Assembly: GCA_947588885.1 (NCBI GenBank)
Contig: CANQAH010000012.1
Coordinates: 1-36,727, forward strand
DNA: 36,727 nt
From: an uncultured Clostridia bacterium
GTDB taxonomy: Bacteria; Bacillota; Clostridia; TANB77; CAG-508
Direction: 5' to 3'
A program made the translations under genes and the position numbers. This document shows, piece by piece, positions 30,964 through 36,727 of this stretch (position 1 is the stretch's first letter; each line of letters opens with the position of its first letter). The notes beneath the pieces are model-generated. The model did not search any database and was not told the DNA's origin. It was given only the letters and a program-made list of their open reading frames with translations.

Positions 30964-31977
30964 TCAATCTAAATTATAACTTCCTTTTGGAAAAATAAGC
31001 TTAACTTCTGTTCCCTCATTTATTTTTGAATCAATTTCTATTCCTATCCCTAACTTGTTACACAATTTTTTAGATAAGTATAAACCAATCCCTGTAGATT
31101 TTTTATTTATTGTTCTACCATTTGTTCCAGTAAATCCTTTTTCAAAGACTCTTCCAATTTCACTTTCTTTAATGCCAATCCCGTTATCTTTCACATATAA
31201 AATAACATTTTCCTTTCCTTTTTTAGCATAAATTTCAATTTCAGAATTCTTTTCTTTCATATATTTTATGCTATTTTGGACAATTTGATTTAATATAAAT
31301 ACAATCCATTTGCTATCTGTATCAACTTCTAAATCTAAATTGTGTATATTTATTACTATATTTTTATTTAATAATAGTGACTTATTTTTTCTAATACATT
31401 CATTTACTATATCTTCTAATTTACTTTTACTTATGCAATAATCCTTTTCTGTAGTATTGCTTCTTGCATAATACAAAGCTTGTTCTATATAATTTTCAAT
31501 CTCATCTATTTCTTCATCAATACTTTTTGTAACTACATTCTTATTATTTTCAATAATCATTTTACTTGTAGCTATTGGTGTTTTTATTTCATGTATCCAA
31601 AGTTCTACATATTCCTTATAATCTTCTTGTAAATATTTATATTTATTAACATTTTCATGCATTGATTTTTCTGCTTGCTCTAAAATATTTTTAAAAATTT
31701 TTCCTTCAGAAAAATTTGGATTTTCAATTATCTCTGTTACTAAATATTTTTCTTCTAATTCATCAAGTAATTTTAAAGCTTTTTTATAATAATTATTCTT
31801 TATAAAATATTCTATAAGTATCCCTATTAAATATGCCATAAGAATAGCAACTGCTATATAAACTTTTACAAAAGTATCTAAAGGATATACTAATAAAAAT
31901 ATCTCAATTGTTACTACCACAAAACAAATTAAAAATATTTGCCATAATTTATCTTTTAAAAAGTTTTTAAAACTCAT
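30964..31977 (-). CDS. Bce-type sensor histidine kinase
   Basis: 337 aa from ATG 31977, which overlaps the regulator stop codon (ATGA) and has GGGAGG just upstream. Two N-terminal helices with almost no outer loop mark an intramembrane-sensing kinase, as in BceS. The H box is ELWIHEIKTPIA near residue 140; the N box NQIVQNSIKYMKE, G1 VKDNGIGI and G2 STGIGLYLSKKL are present. Such kinases sense through the partner ABC transporter, here the Bce-like pair at 26645-29484. Confidence 0.92.
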   Translation of the reverse strand: MSFKNFLKDKLWQIFLICFVVVTIEIFLLVYPLDTFVKVYIAVAILMAYLIGILIEYFIKNNYYKKALKLLDELEEKYLVTEIIENPNFSEGKIFKNILEQAEKSMHENVNKYKYLQEDYKEYVELWIHEIKTPIATSKMIIENNKNVVTKSIDEEIDEIENYIEQALYYARSNTTEKDYCISKSKLEDIVNECIRKNKSLLLNKNIVINIHNLDLEVDTDSKWIVFILNQIVQNSIKYMKEKNSEIEIYAKKGKENVILYVKDNGIGIKESEIGRVFEKGFTGTNGRTINKKSTGIGLYLSKKLCNKLGIGIEIDSKINEGTEVKLIFPKGSYNLD

Positions 31978-32654
31978 TTTTCCTCCCATTTTAGCATATA
32001 TCCTTGACCTCTTTTAGTTTCTATCAAATCATTCAAGTTTAATTCTTCAAGCTTTTTTCTTAATCTTGTCATATTTACAGTTAATGTATTATCATCAATA
32101 AAGCAATCAGTCTCCCAAAGAAAATCCATAATATCATCTCTAGAAACGATTTTTCCTCTATGTTCAACTAAATACTTCATAATTTTAAATTCATTTTTTG
32201 TAAGCTCTATTTTCTTTTCATTCTTTTCTAAACAGCTTTTTGAAATATTTAAATTAAATTCGCCACAATCAATTTTTTCTTGCATTTTTCCCATTGTAGC
32301 TCTATTCAATATTGAATCCATCTTAGCTAGCAAAATTTGAATATTAAAAGGCTTTGTAATATAATGATCTGCCCCAGATTGAATGCTTAAAAGTTCATCT
32401 AATTCATTATTTCTGCTAGTAATAATTATTATTGGAACAATTGATTTTTTTCTAACTTGCTTACATACAAATTCTCCATCTGCTCCTGGTAAATTTATAT
32501 CTAACAAAATTAAGTCTGATTTACTATCTAAAATCTCTTGTATTGTATCATCAAACTTTTTTAAACTTTCAACCTCATAGCCATTATTTTGTAAAAAGAT
32601 TTCTAATTCTTTTCGCAATTTTTCGTCGTCTTCAACAATTAATATTTTCTTCAT
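31974..32654 (-). CDS. OmpR-family response regulator (Bce-type)
   Basis: 226 aa. The receiver domain has the acidic pair VEDDEKLR, phospho-acceptor Asp in LILLDINLPG near residue 52 and YITKPF. The C-terminal winged helix (FKIMKYLVEHRG ... NTLTVNMTRLRKKL ... ETKRGQGYML) binds DNA direct repeats. AAGGAGC precedes the ATG, and the kinase gene overlaps its end by four bases. Likely target: the ATGTAAGAT repeat before the ABC genes. Confidence 0.94.
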   Translation of the reverse strand: MKKILIVEDDEKLRKELEIFLQNNGYEVESLKKFDDTIQEILDSKSDLILLDINLPGADGEFVCKQVRKKSIVPIIIITSRNNELDELLSIQSGADHYITKPFNIQILLAKMDSILNRATMGKMQEKIDCGEFNLNISKSCLEKNEKKIELTKNEFKIMKYLVEHRGKIVSRDDIMDFLWETDCFIDDNTLTVNMTRLRKKLEELNLNDLIETKRGQGYMLKWEEK

Positions 32655-32671
32655 AGCCGCTCCTTTGCCAC

Positions 32672-32677
32672 ATTATA
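32672..32677 (-). promoter_or_regulatory. Extended -10 promoter of the two-component genes
   Basis: TGTTATAAT on the minus strand, 17 bases before the start codon, with no good -35 hexamer. The leader would be very short, about 10 bases. Confidence 0.5.
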
Positions 32678-32700
32678 ACACATATAAGCAAAAAAATAAT

Positions 32701-32721
32701 AACCTTACGCTTTTGTAAGAT
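32701..32721 (-). terminator. Weak terminator after glyA and repeat F
   Basis: AATCTTAC-AAAAGC-GTAAGGTT on the minus strand, one mismatch, followed by TATTATTTTTTT. The T-rich part also runs into the next promoter. Confidence 0.5.
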
Positions 32722-32848
32722 TATTATATAAAGGCTTCGCCCAATTTGCACACAAATTTTTTAATAAAAATTTGGCGCATAGAACAAAGACACGGACTTT
32801 GCAATAAATTTATTTAGTATGACATATAAAAATGTCCGCTTTTGTTCC
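32722..32848 (-). repeat. 154-bp-family repeat (copy F), inverted
   Basis: Subtype 2, inverted like E: GGCTTCGCCCAATTTG, AAATTTTTTAATAAAAATTT, ACACGGACTTTGCAATAAAT and ATGTCCGCTTTTGTTCC. The terminal palindrome is shortened. It lies between the glyA stop codon and the weak terminator. Confidence 0.85.
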
Positions 32849-32864
32849 AATAATTTCTAAATTA

Positions 32865-34103
32865 TTATGTATATAATGGATGTTCTTTGCATATTTTAGC
32901 AACTCTTTGTCTAATTTCATCTTTTTTATCTTCATAATGGTCTACAGTCATATTGATAAGTTGTGCAATTTCAACCATTTCTTTTTCTTTGAATCCACGT
33001 GTTGTAACTGCTGGAGTTCCAATTCTTATACCACTTGTAATTGTTGGTTTTTCTGTATCAAATGGTACTGCATTTTTATTAACAGTAATTCCTACATCAT
33101 CTAATCTTGTTTCTAATTCTTTACCTGTGATATGTCTATTTCTTAAATCTATTAACATTAAGTGATTATCTGTTCCTCCAGATACTAAATCAAATCCTAA
33201 TTTTAATAGTTCCTCTGATAATGCTTTTGCATTTTTTACTATTTGTTTTTGATATTCTTTAAATTCAGGTTTCAAAGCTTCTCCAAAACATACAGCCTTT
33301 GCAGCTATAACATGCATTAAAGGTCCTCCTTGTGTTCCTGGGAATACAGCTTTATCAATAGCTTTAGCAAATTTTTCTTTGCAAAGTATTAATCCTCCTC
33401 TTGGTCCACGAAGTGTTTTATGAGTTGTTGTTGTTACTATGTCGGCATATTTAACAGGATTTTGATGAAGTCCTGCAGCAACTAATCCTGCAATATGTGC
33501 CATATCTACCATAAATAATGCGTCTACTTTATCAGCAATTTCTCTTATTCTTGCAAAATCAATTTCTCTTGGATATGCACTTGCACCAGCAAGTATCATC
33601 TTTGGTTTATTTTCTAATGCCAATCTTTCTAATTCTTCATAATCAATTGTTCCAGTTTTTTCATTAAGTCCATAAGGAATAAAATTATATAATTTTCCAG
33701 AAGAATTTACTTTACTTCCATGTGATAAATGTCCACCATGTGATAAATTCATTCCTAAAACAGTGTCTCCTGGTTCTAACACTGCAAAATAAACTGCCAT
33801 GTTAGCTTGTGCTCCAGAATGTGGTTGAACATTTGCATGTTCTGCACCAAAAATCTTTTTTACTCTTTCACGTGCAAGGTTTTCTGCTACATCAACATAT
33901 TCACATCCTCCATAATATCTTGCAGCAGGATATCCTTCAGCATATTTATTTGTTAAATAACTTCCCATAGCTTCCATCACAGAATTACTAACAAAATTTT
34001 CTGAAGCAATTAACTCAATTTTATTTTGTTGTCTTTTTAATTCATCCATAACAACTTCATATATTTCTGGATCTGTTTTCTTTAAATTATCAAAATTTGG
34101 CAT
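32865..34103 (-). CDS. glyA: Serine hydroxymethyltransferase
   Basis: 412 aa from ATG 34103, with AAAGGA 9 bases upstream; the ORF-track start is 27 bases early. The PLP enzyme converts serine and tetrahydrofolate to glycine and methylene-tetrahydrofolate. Motifs: [28 protein letters not shown], and the PLP lysine in [14 protein letters not shown] near residue 225. Length is normal. It has a good promoter of its own and no operon partner. Confidence 0.97.
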   Translation of the reverse strand: MPNFDNLKKTDPEIYEVVMDELKRQQNKIELIASENFVSNSVMEAMGSYLTNKYAEGYPAARYYGGCEYVDVAENLARERVKKIFGAEHANVQPHSGAQANMAVYFAVLEPGDTVLGMNLSHGGHLSHGSKVNSSGKLYNFIPYGLNEKTGTIDYEELERLALENKPKMILAGASAYPREIDFARIREIADKVDALFMVDMAHIAGLVAAGLHQNPVKYADIVTTTTHKTLRGPRGGLILCKEKFAKAIDKAVFPGTQGGPLMHVIAAKAVCFGEALKPEFKEYQKQIVKNAKALSEELLKLGFDLVSGGTDNHLMLIDLRNRHITGKELETRLDDVGITVNKNAVPFDTEKPTITSGIRIGTPAVTTRGFKEKEMVEIAQLINMTVDHYEDKKDEIRQRVAKICKEHPLYT

Positions 34104-34133
34104 ATTTATCATTCCTTTCTTTTTATACACGTC

Positions 34134-34162
34134 ATTATATAATAAATAAATTTAGGTGTAAA
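34134..34162 (-). promoter_or_regulatory. Promoter of glyA
   Basis: TTTACA, 17 bases and TATAAT on the minus strand, about 30 bases before the start codon. Confidence 0.82.
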
Positions 34163-34199
34163 TATATCAAATTTTCACATTTATAACATGCATTTTTTC

Positions 34200-34844
34200 T
34201 TATAAATCATATATTTCATCAACTTCATTGCAAACATTCTGTGAATGAGTAACAATTATAACGCACTTATTTTCTTTTTTAGCTAATCTTTTAAATATTT
34301 TTAAAATTTCATTTTCTGTTTCTTTATCCAAATTTCCAGTAGGTTCGTCAGCAATTATTATTTTTGGATCATATGATAAACTTCTTGCAATGGCAATTCT
34401 TTGCTGTTCTCCTCCAGATAGTTTTAATATTTTTCTTTTGGCATGTTCATCTCCTAAGCCAACACTCTTCATAAGTTCCAAAGCTTTTTTCTTTTTCTCT
34501 TTTACTTTAACTTTACTAACATCCATTGATAAAATAATATTTTCAATAGCAGTTAATCTTGGTAATAAATTATAACTTTGAAATACTATACCAATATCAG
34601 TATTTCTATATTTATCAAGATTCATTTTCTTTAAGTTCTTGCCATCATATAAAATTGTTCCTTCTGTACATTTTTCAAGTCCTGTTAGAAGTGAAAGTAG
34701 TGTAGTTTTTCCACTTCCACTCTTTCCTCTAATCGCATACATTTTTCCTTGTTCAAACTCAAAATTTAAATCTTTAAAAACAAATTTATCTTTTGGTGCA
34801 TCTTTATATCTATATCCTACTTTTTCTAACTTTAATATTCCCAT
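34200..34844 (-). CDS. MacB/LolD-type ABC transporter ATP-binding protein
   Basis: 214 aa, GAGAGG upstream. Walker A GKSGSGKTT, signature LSGGEQQRIAIARSL, Walker B IIIADEPTGNLD are all present, and the H-loop is in VIIVTHSQ. The start is three bases after the permease stop, so the pair is one operon. Such ATPases drive mechanotransmission rather than classical transport. Confidence 0.93.
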   Translation of the reverse strand: MGILKLEKVGYRYKDAPKDKFVFKDLNFEFEQGKMYAIRGKSGSGKTTLLSLLTGLEKCTEGTILYDGKNLKKMNLDKYRNTDIGIVFQSYNLLPRLTAIENIILSMDVSKVKVKEKKKKALELMKSVGLGDEHAKRKILKLSGGEQQRIAIARSLSYDPKIIIADEPTGNLDKETENEILKIFKRLAKKENKCVIIVTHSQNVCNEVDEIYDL

Positions 34845-34847
34845 ATT

Positions 34848-36449
34848 TTAAGACCTCTCTTTCAATATAGTAAGTGGTGAAAATCTTTGAATGCTAATCA
34901 TTGATGCTAAACTACTGATAATAGTTAAAAATACTCCTATTCCAAGTAGTTCTGCAATAACAGTAAAATCAACAACTGCATCTATCTTATCTATTGCCTG
35001 AACTTGTGCAACTCCATCAAATCTCATATCCATATTTCTATCATCTGGTCTTTGTCCATCTTGTGGCATTTCTCCACCTTCAGTAGTTTTTTCACCTTTT
35101 CCAAAATTATTTTCAATTTGTTGACTTTCAGATTGAGCTGATTCTATTTCATTTTTCAAAAGTGTATTTCCAACTTCTTTTGAAAGAGCACTACCTATTC
35201 CTGCTCCAACAAATAACATAACAACACTGACCATTAAAATTTCTAATACAAACTGCATTGTCAATTTAAATTTGCTCATTCCTATTGTTCTAAATACACC
35301 AATTTCATATTTTCTTTCTCTTATATTTATCATGTTAATTACAAATAAAACTACCGCTGCAATAGCTAAAGTAATTATTAAAAATGTTGTTGAAAATGTT
35401 TTTACATTTTCAATTGACTTAGTTGCATTCTTTAATTCGTCAATATTTGTATCTACTTGATAATACTCATTTAATCCTTTTTCAGATAATTCTGATTTAA
35501 ATCCTTCAATAGAATTTTCATCTTTTAAAATAAAAGATGGACTTATATTTGTAACTAATGTATTATCATCACTTACTAGCTTTTCAACAACTCCGCTTCC
35601 AGTCACTATAGTATTTGCTGAAACTGAATACATATTTGATAAATCACCAGATTCAGAATTATTTTCATAAATTCCTTTTACAGTAAATTCATAAGTAGCT
35701 CCAGTATTTGGATTTTTTAATGATATTGTATTTCCAACTGAAACTTCATTTAAAGTTGCAAGTTCTGAACTGATAACACATTCTAAATTTGAAAAATCAG
35801 AAATCATTTCACCATCAGTAACTTTATACTCTCCACTAACAAATTCTGTCATAGCATCATATGAAGAATAACCAGCTATTTCAAAGTCTCCTGTTAGATT
35901 TCTATCACTTTGAAAAGTTTCTTTGCTTTTAGTTATTACTGTAGTTGTATTGTTATTTATTATTGTATGTCTATCTCCTCCTGCATCTCTTGGACCTCTT
36001 CCTTCATTTCCACCTGTTGTTGTACTAGTAGAACTTGTTGTAGTTTGCTTATCTTCTACTTCATATTCATATGAATCTGTTGCTTTTGTTAAAGTATCAC
36101 TATTTAAAGAAGTCATATATGTATAATAATAACTTTTTAAATAATCACTGTCTCCGTAATTTTTTACATTTTCCAAACTTATTTGTTCAATTTCATTAAA
36201 GGCTTCTATATTCTCTTTTTTAGCATCCTCTCCTCCTTTAAAATTTCCTGCTAGTTGCTTTCTATTAAAAGAAAAAGTTGCAATTATTTCATGTGCTTCT
36301 TCATAATTTTTAACTAGTCTATCTGCAGTATTCCTTATTGCTAATGTAATTGTCGCACTTGCAGAAATTACTAAAATAATTATTCCAATTAAAATATTCC
36401 TTCCTTTATTTCTGAAAATTGAAACCAAACTATTTTTTAAGATATACAT
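34848..36449 (-). CDS. MacB-type ABC permease (FtsX family)
   Basis: 533 aa. Helix 1 (ILIGIIILVISASATITLAI) is followed by a large outer MacB-PCD-like domain of about 320 residues with a Thr/Ser/Gly-rich insert (TTTSSTSTTTGGNEGRG), then three C-terminal FtsX helices (STTFLIITLAIAAVVLFVI ...; VLEILMVSVVMLFVG ...; TVIAELLGIGVFLTIISSLA). An outer loop between the last two helices holds GEKTTEGGEMPQDGQRPDD. It may export or sense peptides or act on the envelope; the substrate is unknown. The gene is intact, unlike the Bce-like permease. A triple repeat operator lies just upstream. Confidence 0.88.
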   Translation of the reverse strand: MYILKNSLVSIFRNKGRNILIGIIILVISASATITLAIRNTADRLVKNYEEAHEIIATFSFNRKQLAGNFKGGEDAKKENIEAFNEIEQISLENVKNYGDSDYLKSYYYTYMTSLNSDTLTKATDSYEYEVEDKQTTTSSTSTTTGGNEGRGPRDAGGDRHTIINNNTTTVITKSKETFQSDRNLTGDFEIAGYSSYDAMTEFVSGEYKVTDGEMISDFSNLECVISSELATLNEVSVGNTISLKNPNTGATYEFTVKGIYENNSESGDLSNMYSVSANTIVTGSGVVEKLVSDDNTLVTNISPSFILKDENSIEGFKSELSEKGLNEYYQVDTNIDELKNATKSIENVKTFSTTFLIITLAIAAVVLFVINMINIRERKYEIGVFRTIGMSKFKLTMQFVLEILMVSVVMLFVGAGIGSALSKEVGNTLLKNEIESAQSESQQIENNFGKGEKTTEGGEMPQDGQRPDDRNMDMRFDGVAQVQAIDKIDAVVDFTVIAELLGIGVFLTIISSLASMISIQRFSPLTILKERS

Positions 36450-36472
36450 TTTTCTTTCCTACCTTATCTTAG

Positions 36473-36524
36473 ATTTTAGCAATCATTATTGCTGAAATAG
36501 TGTTTATATACTAATTTCAGCAAT
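36473..36524 (-). promoter_or_regulatory. Triple-copy operator upstream of the MacB-like operon
   Basis: Three copies of an 11-base motif: ATTTTAGCAAT (36473-36483), ATTGCTGAAAT (36488-36498) and ATTTCAGCAAT (36514-36524). The outer two of the last pair form a perfect 11-bp inverted repeat around a TATA-rich 15-base loop, and the first pair forms another near-perfect one. A TATAAA box lies in the loop. It looks like a repressor-bound promoter; the regulator is not in the window. Confidence 0.6.
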
Positions 36525-36543
36525 ATATTAACAATAAAAAATT

Positions 36544-36588
36544 AAAAATTCCTTAAAATTATTTTTAATTTTAAGGAATTTTTTTTAT
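36544..36588 (-). terminator. Bidirectional terminator for a gene right of the window
   Basis: AATTCCTTAAAATT/AATTTTAAGGAATT, perfect 14-bp stem extended by AAA/TTT, 6-base loop, with T tracts on both strands. The MacB-like genes start to its left, so on the minus strand it would end a gene lying beyond 36727. Confidence 0.8.
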
Positions 36589-36727
36589 AGAAAGTTCTCC
36601 GAATTTCCTATAATATAAAGGCTCCGCCCAATTTGTACACAAATTTTTTAACAAAAATTTAGCACATAGAACAAAGACGCGGACTTTAAAATGTTATAAA
36701 TAGCGAAAATGTTAATAATGTCCTCTT
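36589..36727 (-). repeat. 154-bp-family repeat (copy G), cut by the window edge
   Basis: Inverted copy: AGAAAGTTCTCCGAATTTCC palindrome remnant, GGCTCCGCCCAATTTGTACAC, ACAAAGACGCGGACTTT (subtype 2), then a decayed second half (AATGTTAATAATGTCCTC). The palindrome end again touches a terminator T tract. Confidence 0.8.

Overview
The window is about 36.7 kb of a very AT-rich, Gram-positive-type chromosome. GGAGG-type ribosome binding sites precede nearly every gene. There is an LPXTG surface protein, a Bce-type two-component/ABC module, an Asp23-type domain and a dense set of Rho-independent terminators. The housekeeping genes (der, plsY, gpsA, rpmF, cmk, plsC, tyrS, polA, glyA, dtd) and their style fit an uncultured gut Clostridia lineage. 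That placement is inference from gene content only. Most genes lie on the minus strand.

Layout, left to right. (1) 1-2065 (+): a copper/metal cluster with the tail of a CsoR-like repressor, a DUF2318 protein and an HMA-SafE-cupredoxin fusion split by a +1 frameshift. (2) tRNA-Thr(CGU), then endonuclease Q, a small LPXTG protein and an unknown 92-aa protein. (3) 5175-9189 (-): operon der-plsY-gpsA-zinc ribbon protein-dtd. (4) rpmF on its own near-perfect promoter. (5) 9.8-15.3 kb accessory zone: an orphan NADAR-type (DarT1-antitoxin-like) gene of foreign base composition, an unknown 91-aa gene, an unknown three-gene cassette (small coiled coil, coiled coil, 862-aa charged protein split by a +1 frameshift), and two tandem arrays of a 154-bp repeat. 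(6) 15342-21539 (-): zinc ribbon protein-tyrS-PstS-like-DUF3298-like-P-loop/Asp23-cmk-plsC. (7) 21656-26515 (-): GT39-type membrane protein-polA-lytic transglycosylase. (8) 26645-32654: a Bce-like ABC transporter (permease split by a +1 frameshift), an RHH regulator, a DUF4190-type membrane protein, and a histidine kinase/response regulator pair. (9) glyA. (10) A MacB-like ABC transporter with a triple palindromic operator.

Two things stand out. First, three genes are broken by a single-base shift, and all three break at an in-frame CGG codon followed by A. Skipping the C restores the frame and gives GGA (Gly). By hand check, CGG is otherwise absent from every accepted gene except the foreign-looking NADAR gene, which has two. 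This suggests programmed +1 frameshifting or quadruplet (CGGA) decoding at a nearly abandoned codon, although a recurrent sequencing error is not excluded. Second, about 13 copies of an undescribed structured repeat (roughly 154 bp, two subtypes) occur between genes. One end of each array abuts a terminator-like hairpin. One copy supplies the C-terminus and stop codon of plsC, and another supplies a likely -35 box for der.
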